From contig NZ_LGIT01000003.1 of NCBI RefSeq assembly GCF_001187865.1, positions 124,001 through 188,000 on the forward strand: a stretch of DNA of 64,000 nt, given 5' to 3'. The notes beneath the pieces are model-generated. The model saw only the letters and a list, made by a program, of their open reading frames with translations. It made no database searches and was not told the origin of the DNA. Below are positions 18,641 to 27,487 of the stretch, piece after piece. Both the position numbers and the translations under genes were made by a program. Source of the DNA: Klebsiella sp. RIT-PI-d (GTDB lineage: Bacteria > Pseudomonadota > Gammaproteobacteria > Enterobacterales > Enterobacteriaceae). Position 1 is the stretch's first letter. Every line of letters starts with the position of its first letter.

Positions 18641-20068
18641 CTACTTATCTTCATCATCGAGGGTCAGCGTTAGCTGACGATCCTCACGTAACTGGTGAAA
18701 CCACGACGCCGATTTTTTGGCACGCCGGGCGCGGTTGTTTTGCAGATCGATTTCAATCAGTCCGTAGCGATTCTTAAATGCATTCATCGGTGAGACGTTA
18801 TCGGTAAAGGCCCACAGCATATAACCCTGACAGTTCGCGCCGTCTTCACGAGCCCGCAGCGTCTGATAAAGATGCTCGCTGATAAAGCGGATACGATAAT
18901 CATCTTCAATAGTTCCTTCAGCATTGCGAAACTGCGCTTCGTTTTCCACGCCCATCCCGCTTTCCGCGATAAACCACGGAATGTTGCGGTACTCCTGTTT
19001 AATACGCATCGCCATGTCATAAACGATCTGCGGATAAATCTCCCAGCCGCGCGACGTATTCATGCATCGTCCCGGCAGATCAAACGGTTCGTAATACCAG
19101 GCCGGATGAAAAGGCGTTTCCGGATGCCACGCGCGGGACGGTGCTTTTACCCGATGCGGATAGTAAAGATTGATGCCCAGTTCATCTACCGTATTGTCGC
19201 GAATGATCGCCAGCTCATCGGCCGTGTAATCCCACGCCACCTCATGTTTTGCCAGCAGCGTAAACAGCTCGGCCGGGTATTCGCCATGCACCATCGGGTC
19301 GAGGAATACCCGATTATAAAACAGATCGTAAACGTCAGCGGCACGGACATCGTGCGCTGCTTTAGAACGTGGGTAGGTCACTTCCGGATTGAGAATACAG
19401 CCCACCGTACCGTGATAGCCCTTTTCACGGAACAGCTTCACCACTTTTGCCGTGGCCAGCGTTTTATGGTGATTCCACTGCATCCAGGTGGAGGTATTCT
19501 GCTCATACGGCCAGCGCAGCGCATCGAGATAAACCCGCGTCTGGACCACAATCGGCTCGTTAAAGGTAAACCAGCGCGTAACTTTATGATGATAACGTTC
19601 GAAGACTTTTTGCGCGTACAGCAGATATAATTCAACAACTTTTTTTGACGCCCAGCCGCCGTAAGTTTCCAGCAGATAGCCCGGCAGCTCATAGTGCTCA
19701 AGACAGATCATCGGCTCTATGCCGTGGCGCTGCATCTCATCAAATAGCTGGTCATAATAGTCAGCGTACGTTTCATCAACTGTTGCAGTTTCATAATCGG
19801 TCAAAAAACGCGACCAGTTGATTGAGGTACGATAGTGGGTCAGGCCTGCGGCCTTCATCAGCGCAACATCTTCACGAAAGCGATTGATAAAATCGGTGGC
19901 CACTGCCGGGCCGTAGCCGTTATGCCAGACGTGACGATCGTTTTTGTACCAGAGATCGGGCCATGAATCCTGGCCCACTTTCTTGCCGCTCCAGCCCTCG
20001 GTCTGCCAGGCGGAGGCCGCAGCCCCCAGAATAAAATCCGTCGGAATAGCTAACGTTTTTAGACTCAT
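18641..20068 (-). CDS. Glycoside hydrolase family 1, probable 6-phospho-beta-glucosidase
   Basis: A 475-residue GH1 enzyme. The acid/base Glu is in WFTFNEP. The nucleophile Glu is in FIAESGMG, where nearly all GH1 enzymes have E-N-G, so the Asn neighbour is replaced by Ser. The N-terminal FILGAAASAWQTEG and the YGGW motif are typical. Near the C-terminus, NVSPMNAFKNRYG carries Ser, Lys and Tyr spaced roughly like the phosphate-binding residues of 6-phospho-glycosidases. It lies 7 bp after a Lac-type PTS IIC, which supports a phosphorylated beta-glucoside as substrate. The exact sugar is unknown. Confidence 0.88.
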   Translation of the reverse strand: MSLKTLAIPTDFILGAAASAWQTEGWSGKKVGQDSWPDLWYKNDRHVWHNGYGPAVATDFINRFREDVALMKAAGLTHYRTSINWSRFLTDYETATVDETYADYYDQLFDEMQRHGIEPMICLEHYELPGYLLETYGGWASKKVVELYLLYAQKVFERYHHKVTRWFTFNEPIVVQTRVYLDALRWPYEQNTSTWMQWNHHKTLATAKVVKLFREKGYHGTVGCILNPEVTYPRSKAAHDVRAADVYDLFYNRVFLDPMVHGEYPAELFTLLAKHEVAWDYTADELAIIRDNTVDELGINLYYPHRVKAPSRAWHPETPFHPAWYYEPFDLPGRCMNTSRGWEIYPQIVYDMAMRIKQEYRNIPWFIAESGMGVENEAQFRNAEGTIEDDYRIRFISEHLYQTLRAREDGANCQGYMLWAFTDNVSPMNAFKNRYGLIEIDLQNNRARRAKKSASWFHQLREDRQLTLTLDDEDK

Positions 20069-20075
20069 AAGTTCC

Positions 20076-21407
20076 TCATTTTTTGGCGGCCTGCTGCTCG
20101 CTCAGTAACTGCGCCTGGTCAGCACGACGGGAAGCAATTTTGACGAACGGCAGATAAATAATGACCGCCGTAATGATGCAAATCAGTTGGGTAACAACCG
20201 CGCCCATTGAACCGGCGGTGGAAAGCCAGGCGTTGATCAGCGGCGGCGTGGTCCACGGCACCATCACCACGGCTTTACCGGCAAACCCGGTGACCGTTGC
20301 GAAATAGCCGATCGAGCCGGTAACCAGCGGCGTAATAATAAACGGGATCGCCAGGATCGGGTTCAGCATGATCGGCATCCCGAAAATAACCGGCTCATTA
20401 ATGTTAAACAGCCCCGGCCCAATCGACAGCTTGGCGATCTCACGCATCTCTTTACGCTTTGTGGCAATCATTACCGCAATCAGCAGACCAATTGTCAGCC
20501 CGGAACCGCCAATGCTCATATATACATCCCAGAACGGCATAGTGATGATATTAGGCACCTCTTTGCCCTGCTCAAAAGCGCTCATGTTGACGGTGATAGC
20601 CCCCAGCAGCAGCGGCTCACGGATCGGCTTGATCATCTGGTTGCCGTGAATGCCAATCACCCAAAACAGCTGCGCGACAAACATTAACAGCAGAATACCC
20701 GGCAGACTTTGCATTACCCGCTCAAGCGGCTGCTGCACCACCTGATAAACCGCGTCGTACAGGTACATGCCGGTGGTTTGATGAAACACAAACCCGAAAG
20801 TAGCGATAACCGTAGTCGTGATGATCGCCGGGATCAGCGCGGAAAACGAAGCGGAAACGTTCGGCGGCACGGTGTCCGGCATTTTGATCTTCAGTCCCGG
20901 CCGCCCCTCCAGCCAGCAGTAAATTTCTACCGACAGAATGGCGATAAACATACCGAGGAACAGGCTGCGGGTATCCGAGAACTGGCGCAGCAGCACGTCT
21001 TTCACTTCGCGCATTTGCCCGTCAACCATCATTTCGACGGTGGTAGGCGTGACGCAAATAAAGCAGATCACCGCCAGCAGGCCGGGAAACAGCGTCTTGA
21101 TCCCGTTGATCCTGCCCAGCTCAATGCCGATTAAAAACACCGCACCGATATTCAGAAAATTGAGCGTCGCGTAGTTGATGGCGCTGGTGATCGGTTTGAG
21201 CGTCGCCAGAAATGACAGCGACTGGAAGCTGGCCAGCCCATTTTTGGGGTCGAGAACCATGTTCGAAATCAGCACTGAAAATGCCCCGACAATAATGACC
21301 GGCATCAGCGTGATGAAGGAGGATTTGATCGCCATGATATAGCGATAACTGTTGAATTTTGTCGCAAAACTGCCCAGCGAGTCGATCATTTTTTCCTGAA
21401 ATGCCAT
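20076..21407 (-). CDS. PTS Lac-family (lactose/cellobiose) IIC permease
   Basis: A 443-residue membrane protein with about ten hydrophobic segments, starting MAFQEKMIDSLGSFATKFNSY. The motifs FWVIGIHGN, FNINEPVIFG and MVPWTTPP are the IIC substrate-binding signature of the lactose/N,N'-diacetylchitobiose/beta-glucoside PTS family. No IIA or IIB gene is adjacent, so phosphate must come from components encoded elsewhere, such as a chb-type IIA/IIB. First gene of the IIC-GH1-gntR operon, divergent from the ABC importer operon. Confidence 0.88.
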   Translation of the reverse strand: MAFQEKMIDSLGSFATKFNSYRYIMAIKSSFITLMPVIIVGAFSVLISNMVLDPKNGLASFQSLSFLATLKPITSAINYATLNFLNIGAVFLIGIELGRINGIKTLFPGLLAVICFICVTPTTVEMMVDGQMREVKDVLLRQFSDTRSLFLGMFIAILSVEIYCWLEGRPGLKIKMPDTVPPNVSASFSALIPAIITTTVIATFGFVFHQTTGMYLYDAVYQVVQQPLERVMQSLPGILLLMFVAQLFWVIGIHGNQMIKPIREPLLLGAITVNMSAFEQGKEVPNIITMPFWDVYMSIGGSGLTIGLLIAVMIATKRKEMREIAKLSIGPGLFNINEPVIFGMPIMLNPILAIPFIITPLVTGSIGYFATVTGFAGKAVVMVPWTTPPLINAWLSTAGSMGAVVTQLICIITAVIIYLPFVKIASRRADQAQLLSEQQAAKK

Positions 21408-21466
21408 GAAGTATTACCTCAGAATTTTAGGGACTTGTTATCGAAATGGGGACAGCTTGCGCCCAT

Positions 21467-21478
21467 TTGGCATACCAA
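21467..21478. promoter_or_regulatory. Palindromic operator candidate, PTS-proximal copy
   Basis: TTGGCATACCAA has TTGG/CCAA half-sites around a CATA centre and sits 60 bp upstream of the IIC start. It differs by one base from the ExuR/UxuR-type GntR operator TTGGTATACCAA, so it is a candidate site for the GntR protein at 17763-18536. Confidence 0.6.
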
Positions 21479-21560
21479 AAATAGCCATGTCGCGACAAAA
21501 CTTCTGTGATTAACCTCTCATGACGACGATCGGCATCCCAGAATGGTTAAAAATTTGTTA

Positions 21561-21572
21561 TTGGCATACCAC
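21561..21572. promoter_or_regulatory. Palindromic operator candidate, ABC-proximal copy
   Basis: TTGGCATACCAC repeats 11 of the 12 bases of the site at 21467, 94 bp away in the same divergent intergenic region. Two sites could allow looping and joint control of both operons. The rest of this 335-bp gap (21408-21742) is AT-rich promoter sequence with no other clear feature. Confidence 0.55.
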
Positions 21573-21742
21573 ATTGCATTATGGGCAGCAATTGCCGCTT
21601 TTAAGCAATGCTATTGCGAATTTTCTCTAAGGATAATTGGTTATAAATCAGTGTTTTTCGTTGTTAGACAGGCCGCATGACGGCTCTTATCGTTCGTCAT
21701 TATTTGTCAGTTTTTCTGCATTTATCCGATGAGGGAACTCTT

Positions 21743-23446
21743 TTGACCACGCTACTTACATCGTTATCAACAAAACCTACCGGCTTTGCGCTGGCCCTGC
21801 GCATTGCCCTCTTCGGCAGCATGGTCGCCTTCTCTACTGTCGCCAGTGCAGACGACGTATTAAAAGAGGGTATTACGCCTGCGACCGATGCCAGCCAGGT
21901 TCCGGCGGCGGCGAAGCTGCGTAAAGATACCGTGGTCGCCGGGATCTCGGAGCCGCAGGGCATTTTTAATCCGTACTTCTTCGTTAACGGCTGGGATGAG
22001 AACGTAACCAATGTGATCTTCTCGCGCCTGATTGACTGGGATAGCCACGGTAAGCTGGTACCGGGCCTGGCGGAAAGCTGGACGGTCAGCCCGGATGGCA
22101 AGGTCTATACCATCAAGTTGCGCCCGAACCTGACCTTTAGCGACGGCTCGCCGCTGACCGCTGACGATGTGGCGTTTACCCTGACAGTATTGTCCGATCC
22201 CAAATATGATGGTGATACTGATATCACGCTCGCCAATATTGCCGGCGGCGCAGAATATAAGGCCGGCAAAGCGGACAGCGTTAGCGGCCTGAAAGTGATT
22301 GATCCGCAGACCATTGAAGTGACGACGACCCAGCCAGGCGCGACCACACTGTCGAAAATCGGCGGCCCGGTATTGTCTAAAGCCTATTACGGTAAGAATT
22401 ATCAGCGTGGCAATCTCGATTATCTGCGCACGCTGCACGGCAAACCGCTGGGTAACGGGCCGTATGTTTATGATAAATATATTCCGGGTCAGGAGATCCG
22501 TTTCCACGCCAATACTCATTACTATCGCGGCACGCCGCCGACGCCGCGCTTTATCTATCGCGTTACCAATCCGTCTACCAACTTCCAGCTGTTTCAGACC
22601 GGTGAAACGGATTACGATGCATTCACGTCCCGCCCGGATGACATTGAACAACTTAAGCTCCTGGGCTTCGCCAATATCAATCTGTACGGCTCCAGTGATT
22701 ACAGCCAGGTAGAATTTAACGTCCGTCGTCCGGCGCTGAAAGAGGCCAAAGTGCGTCAGGCCCTGATTTATGGTCTGGATCGCCAGAAGTTAATTGATGT
22801 GGTGTATCAGGGTTACGGCACCGTGGCCATTGAGCCGATCGCGCCGATTTCCTGGGCGTATAACCCGGAAGGCGTAAACCCCTATAAATACGATCCGGCG
22901 CAGGCGAAAAAACTGCTGGATGAAGCAGGCTGGAAGCCGGGTGCGGATGGGATTCGCGTGAAGGATGGCAAACGTCTTGAATTGACGCTGCTGGTGAGTA
23001 AGAAAGTACTCAACGACGCGCTGATCCCGATTGCGAAAGAGAACTGGCAGCAAATTGGCGTGCTGTTAAAACCGCAGGTGGTGGATTTCAACGCCCTGAT
23101 GGCGCAGCGTAAATCAGGTAATTACGATCTGGCATCGTTTAGCACCAGCACGCTTAACGATCCGCACGATGGCGTGTGGGATTTCTACAGCACCGAAGCT
23201 AAAGAGTCGGGCTATAACAATCCCGAGGTCGATAAGCTAATTAACGAAGGTAACGCCACGCTCGATATAGAGAAACGTAAGCCAATTTACCATCAGCTCT
23301 ACAAAGTGCTGGCGGAAGATCCGCCGGTTATTCTGCTCGGCAACCGGAAAATTCTTTCCGCCAGCAGCGCCCGCGTGACCGGTTTCGCGCCGGATATCTA
23401 CAACGGCCTGACCGGCAGCCTGCCGAATGTAAAAATCGTCAAGTAA
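21743..23446 (+). CDS. SBP_bac_5 periplasmic binding protein of a peptide/oligosaccharide ABC importer
   Basis: A periplasmic solute-binding protein of the dipeptide/oligopeptide family, 567 residues from the TTG at 21743, which has a ribosome site (GAGGGA) 6 bp upstream. The frame is open from an ATG at 21677, but the TTG gives a normal signal peptide ending STVASA before DDVLKEG. Domain features include VPGLAESWTVSPDGKVYTIK, the LRPNLTFSDGSPLTADDVAF family signature and VRQALIYGLDRQ. Ligand unknown. Relatives bind peptides, nickel or, in some bacteria, beta-oligosaccharides; the GH1/PTS neighbours make a glycoside worth testing. First gene of a five-gene ABC operon. Confidence 0.88.
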   Translation: MTTLLTSLSTKPTGFALALRIALFGSMVAFSTVASADDVLKEGITPATDASQVPAAAKLRKDTVVAGISEPQGIFNPYFFVNGWDENVTNVIFSRLIDWDSHGKLVPGLAESWTVSPDGKVYTIKLRPNLTFSDGSPLTADDVAFTLTVLSDPKYDGDTDITLANIAGGAEYKAGKADSVSGLKVIDPQTIEVTTTQPGATTLSKIGGPVLSKAYYGKNYQRGNLDYLRTLHGKPLGNGPYVYDKYIPGQEIRFHANTHYYRGTPPTPRFIYRVTNPSTNFQLFQTGETDYDAFTSRPDDIEQLKLLGFANINLYGSSDYSQVEFNVRRPALKEAKVRQALIYGLDRQKLIDVVYQGYGTVAIEPIAPISWAYNPEGVNPYKYDPAQAKKLLDEAGWKPGADGIRVKDGKRLELTLLVSKKVLNDALIPIAKENWQQIGVLLKPQVVDFNALMAQRKSGNYDLASFSTSTLNDPHDGVWDFYSTEAKESGYNNPEVDKLINEGNATLDIEKRKPIYHQLYKVLAEDPPVILLGNRKILSASSARVTGFAPDIYNGLTGSLPNVKIVK

Positions 23447-23495
23447 TGCTGTCACCGTCGCCGCTGCCCTTTCGGGCGGCGGCCGTGAGAAAACC

Positions 23496-24455
23496 ATGAG
23501 AAATTTTATTCTGCGGCGCCTGCTGCAAACGCTGCCGATGCTGCTGCTGGCCTCATTGATCATCTTTATGCTGTTCGCCAAAACCCCCGGCGATTTTATT
23601 GACGGCAATATTACGCTGACCGCCGCGCGCGCCGCCGAGCTTAAAGCAATTTACGGCCTCGATCAGCCTCTGTTCAGCCGCTATCTGCACTGGCTGGGCC
23701 AGCTGGCGCAGGGGGATTTGGGCTTTTCTTTGCAGTATCAAATTCCGGTTAGCCAGTTACTGAATCAGTACATCTGGAACTCATTTCTGCTGGCAAGCGT
23801 GGCGCTGGTGTTCTACTGGGGCATTGGTCTGACCGTAGGTATTGTTTCGGCTCTCAGGCCCAATTCCTTGTTCGATCATCTGGTCAGCGTTGCGGTATTT
23901 GCCGCCATGTCTTTTCCCACCTTCTTTCTCTGCCTGCTGCTGATTAAATGGTTCGCGGTCGATCTGCACTGGCTGCCGGTCGGCGGAATGACCAATACCG
24001 GTAGCGATGACAGCGGCTGGGCGTGGATGATGCAGGTTGCCGCCCATTTACTTCTTCCGGTCCTCGCGCTGGTGATGCTCCAGGCCGGCAGTCTGACGCG
24101 CTATTTCCGCGCCAGTATGCTGGATGTGGTCAAGATGGATTTTATCCGCACCGCCCGCGCCAAAGGGCTGCGTGAACGCACGGTCATTTTTAAACACGCG
24201 CTGCGCAATGCGTTACTGCCGATTATCACCCTGCTCGGTTTCGAACTGCCGGGGCTGTTTTCCGGGGCCATTATTACCGAGAAAGTGTTTAACTGGCCGG
24301 GAGCCGGACATATTCATATCGATTCTCTGGCGGCGCGTGATTACCCGGTGCTGATGGGCTTTACGCTTTTTCTGGCGGTCTTAACCATTCTTGGCAATCT
24401 GCTTGCCGACATACTTTACGCGTGGGCCGACCCGCGTATCCGGGTGAGGTCGTAA
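23496..24455 (+). CDS. ABC transporter permease, DppB/OppB type
   Basis: A 319-residue inner-membrane permease with an N-terminal membrane helix (LLQTLPMLLLASLIIFML) and a BPD_transp_1 core of five helices. The EAA-like coupling motif is at RTARAKGLRERTVIFKHALRN. The family features YGLDQPLFSRYLHWL and GDLGFS are present. Its stop TAA overlaps the ATG of the second permease by one base (TAATG), indicating translational coupling. Confidence 0.92.
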   Translation: MRNFILRRLLQTLPMLLLASLIIFMLFAKTPGDFIDGNITLTAARAAELKAIYGLDQPLFSRYLHWLGQLAQGDLGFSLQYQIPVSQLLNQYIWNSFLLASVALVFYWGIGLTVGIVSALRPNSLFDHLVSVAVFAAMSFPTFFLCLLLIKWFAVDLHWLPVGGMTNTGSDDSGWAWMMQVAAHLLLPVLALVMLQAGSLTRYFRASMLDVVKMDFIRTARAKGLRERTVIFKHALRNALLPIITLLGFELPGLFSGAIITEKVFNWPGAGHIHIDSLAARDYPVLMGFTLFLAVLTILGNLLADILYAWADPRIRVRS

Positions 24456-25402
24456 TGCTCAGTTCGCTGTTTTCTACTCAACGCCGCCTGCGTAAAGCAG
24501 AGATCCCGGTGCTGGCGCAGGTTACCCCCTCCCCCTGGCGTCAGGCCTGGCGCAGGTTGCGTCACAATCCTTTGGCGATGTTGTGCCTGTTCATGCTGAT
24601 TGTTATGGCGGTATGGTGCGTACTGGGTCCGCTCTGGTCGCCGTGGAAAGATGATGCCACCGATGTGCTGATGATCAATAAACCGCCGGGTGCAGCGCAC
24701 TGGCTCGGCACGGATTTTCTTGGCCGGGATGTCTATACCCGCCTGCTGCTGGCCGGGCGGATTTCGCTGATTATTGGTCTGCTGACCATGCTGATGTCGG
24801 TCGCGCTTGGCTATTTACTTGGCGCGGTATCTGGCTATGCCGGCGGTGTCATCGATAAACTGATAATGCGACTGGCAGATTTAGTGATGACGATCCCCAG
24901 CCTGCCGCTATTGATTGTCGCCGGGGCCATGCTCTCAGAACTCGATTTCTCATCCGATTCGCGCATTTATATGGTGATTGTCATGCTCAGTCTGCTGGAG
25001 TGGCCGAAGCTGGCCCGGCTGGTGCGCGGACAGATCCTTTCCCTGCGCGAGCGCGATTTTATGCTGGCGACGCAGGTACTCGGTCTGTCGGCGCGGCGAA
25101 GACTGTTTGGTCATCTGCTGCCAAACACCATCCCGATCCTGGTGGTGATGGCCACCATGGCAGTGGCGAATGCCATCCTTAGCGAATCGGCGCTCAGCTA
25201 TCTGGGGCTGGGCGTTGTCCCTCCGACGCCCTCATGGGGAAATATGATGGATGCAGCCAACAGCCTGATCGACTTTCAGCGCCGTCCGTGGCTGTGGATG
25301 CCGCCGGGAATTGCCATTTTTATCACCGTGATCGCCATTAACGTACTGGGTGACGGCCTGCGCGATGCGCTGGATCCCAAAATGAAACGGAGTCTGAAAT
25401 GA
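24455..25402 (+). CDS. ABC transporter permease, DppC/OppC type
   Basis: A 315-residue permease with the OppC_N membrane segment followed by the GTDFLGRDVYTRLL signature of the DppC family and a coupling motif at ATQVLGLSARRRLFGHLLPN. The ATG at 24455 overlaps the upstream stop; an ATG 11 codons earlier is in frame but lies inside the preceding gene. Its end overlaps the first ATPase gene by 4 bp (ATGA). Confidence 0.92.
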   Translation: MLSSLFSTQRRLRKAEIPVLAQVTPSPWRQAWRRLRHNPLAMLCLFMLIVMAVWCVLGPLWSPWKDDATDVLMINKPPGAAHWLGTDFLGRDVYTRLLLAGRISLIIGLLTMLMSVALGYLLGAVSGYAGGVIDKLIMRLADLVMTIPSLPLLIVAGAMLSELDFSSDSRIYMVIVMLSLLEWPKLARLVRGQILSLRERDFMLATQVLGLSARRRLFGHLLPNTIPILVVMATMAVANAILSESALSYLGLGVVPPTPSWGNMMDAANSLIDFQRRPWLWMPPGIAIFITVIAINVLGDGLRDALDPKMKRSLK

Positions 25403-26379
25403 GCGAGCCGTTAGTCACCTTCGACCGTCTGTCTATCTCATTTGCTGGCGAACAGGGCCGGGTACGGGCGGTACAGGATGTCTCCTTCACTATTGATGCC
25501 GGACAAACTGTCGGCGTGGTCGGTGAATCAGGCTGCGGTAAAAGCGTGACCGCCATGGCGCTGATGGGGCTATTACCCGCGCAGGCGGCACGTCTGGACA
25601 GCGGAGCGATCCGCTTTCAGAACCGCGATCTTTTGCGTCTGAAAGCCAGCAGCATGGCCGATTTACGCGGCAATGCGCTGGCGATGATTTTTCAGGAGCC
25701 CATGAGCGCGCTGAATCCGGTGCTGACGATAGGCGATCAACTGTGTGAACCGCTGATCCGCCACCGCGGTGAATCGCCAAAAGTCGCCTGGCAGCAGGCG
25801 ATTGCGCAGCTCGATGGCGTAGGGTTGGCCCGCCCGGAAAGTCTGATGAACAGCTATCCGCACCAGCTTTCCGGCGGAATGCTACAGCGGGTAATGATCG
25901 CCATGGCCTTAAGCTGCCAGCCGAAATTACTGATTGCCGACGAGCCAACCACCGCCCTGGACGTCACCGTGCAGGCGCAAATCCTGCGGTTACTGCGCGA
26001 TCGGGCGCGCGAACATCATATGGCGCTAATGCTGATCACCCACGATCTGGGCGTCATTGCCCAGATGGCGGAACGGGTGGTGGTGATGTATGCCGGGCGA
26101 ATTGTGGAACAGGGCACAACGGCGGAGGTACTGCGTAACCCGCTACATCCTTATACTCAGGGCCTGATCGCCTCCCGTCCGGTGCCCGGCCAGCGCCGCC
26201 GCCGTTTATATTCTATTCCCGGCCAGGTACCGGATCTGGCAGCACTGCCACCCTATTGCGCCTTCACCAATCGCTGCGCCAACGCTACCGGGCGCTGTCG
26301 TCAGGGCATTCCGCCGCTGGTGGGTGAAACACATCAGGCCGCCTGCTTTTACAGTGGCTTACCGGAGGCGCAGTCATGA
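25399..26379 (+). CDS. ABC transporter ATP-binding protein, DppD/OppD type
   Basis: A 326-residue ATPase. Walker A is GESGCGKS, the Q-loop is [11 protein letters not shown], the signature is LSGGMLQRV (Met replacing the usual Gln of LSGGQ), Walker B is [12 protein letters not shown] and the switch His is in ITHDLGV. The oligo_HPY C-terminal region has the family Cys cluster ([14 protein letters not shown]), which in related proteins can hold an iron-sulfur cluster. It is joined to both neighbours by ATGA overlaps. Confidence 0.93.
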   Translation: MSEPLVTFDRLSISFAGEQGRVRAVQDVSFTIDAGQTVGVVGESGCGKSVTAMALMGLLPAQAARLDSGAIRFQNRDLLRLKASSMADLRGNALAMIFQEPMSALNPVLTIGDQLCEPLIRHRGESPKVAWQQAIAQLDGVGLARPESLMNSYPHQLSGGMLQRVMIAMALSCQPKLLIADEPTTALDVTVQAQILRLLRDRAREHHMALMLITHDLGVIAQMAERVVVMYAGRIVEQGTTAEVLRNPLHPYTQGLIASRPVPGQRRRRLYSIPGQVPDLAALPPYCAFTNRCANATGRCRQGIPPLVGETHQAACFYSGLPEAQS

Positions 26380-27344
26380 GTGATTATCTGATTGAAGTTG
26401 ACGGATTGAAAAAGCATTTCCCGCTGCGCGATGGCCTGTTTGGTCAGCAAACCGGCCAGCTGCGTGCGGTAGACGGCGTTAGTTTTGCCATCCGTCAGGG
26501 CACGATTTTCGGTCTGGTCGGCGAGTCGGGAAGCGGTAAAACCACCGTCGGACGGACGTTGCTGGGGCTGTATGATAAAACGGCGGGCAGCGTTAAGTTT
26601 CGCGGCCAGGATCTGCACGATCTTTCCCCGCGCGCATTACGATCGCTTCGCCCAAAGATCCAGCTGGTTTTTCAGGATCCCTATAGTTCGCTGAATCCGC
26701 GCATTCGGATCGGCGAGGCAATCGGTGAAGCGATGCTGGAGCATAAGCTCTGTACCCGGCGTGAAATGCGCGAAAAAGTGATCGATGTGATGCAAATCTG
26801 CGGGCTGTCGGCTCAGCACTATAACCGCTTTCCGCATGAGTTCTCCGGCGGTCAGCGCCAGCGCATTGGCATTGCCCGTGCGCTGATCCTTAATCCGGAC
26901 TTTATTATTGCTGACGAACCGATTTCCGCGCTGGATGTCTCTATTCAGGCACAAATCATCAATTTATTTGCCGATTTGCGCGACGATCGCGGCGTGACCT
27001 TTCTGTTTATTTCTCACGATCTGGGGGTAGTCGAACATTTATGTGATGACGTGGCGGTGATGTATCTGGGACAGCTGGTCGAGACCGCAAGCCGCGATGC
27101 GCTATTCAGCCAGCCGCTGCATCCTTATACTCAGGCGCTGCTGGCCGCCGTGCCGACGCTGGAGCCGGGCCGCGCCCCGGTTGCTGCGGTGCAGGGCGAA
27201 ATCCCCGATCCGTCTCAGCCGCCGTCCGGCTGCCGTTTCTCGTCCCGCTGCCCGTATGCTGAAGCGCGCTGCCATCAGCAGATCCCATCCCTGCGGGAGG
27301 TGGCCGCCGGGCATCGGGTAGCCTGTCATCTGGTGAGTCTTTAA
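26376..27344 (+). CDS. ABC transporter ATP-binding protein, DppF/OppF type
   Basis: A 322-residue ATPase, the partner of the preceding one. Walker A is GESGSGKTT, the signature is FSGGQRQRIGIARAL, Walker B is FIIADEPISALD and the switch His is in ISHDLGV. The C-terminal oligo_HPY segment has CRFSSRCPYAEARC. It completes a full importer (binding protein, two permeases, two ATPases). About 140 bp separate it from the AscG-like regulator gene. Confidence 0.93.
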   Translation: MSDYLIEVDGLKKHFPLRDGLFGQQTGQLRAVDGVSFAIRQGTIFGLVGESGSGKTTVGRTLLGLYDKTAGSVKFRGQDLHDLSPRALRSLRPKIQLVFQDPYSSLNPRIRIGEAIGEAMLEHKLCTRREMREKVIDVMQICGLSAQHYNRFPHEFSGGQRQRIGIARALILNPDFIIADEPISALDVSIQAQIINLFADLRDDRGVTFLFISHDLGVVEHLCDDVAVMYLGQLVETASRDALFSQPLHPYTQALLAAVPTLEPGRAPVAAVQGEIPDPSQPPSGCRFSSRCPYAEARCHQQIPSLREVAAGHRVACHLVSL

Positions 27345-27487
27345 GCCTGTTCTTCCTCGCGTTGCGCGGGGAAACAGCGCGAAGTCAGGTGCTAATGTTG
27401 ATCAAAGTACAATCCTGAAGCACGCAGCCTTTCTCCCCACAATGTCTATGTTAAACTGCGGCTATCATGTGGCATCAGGAACAAATA

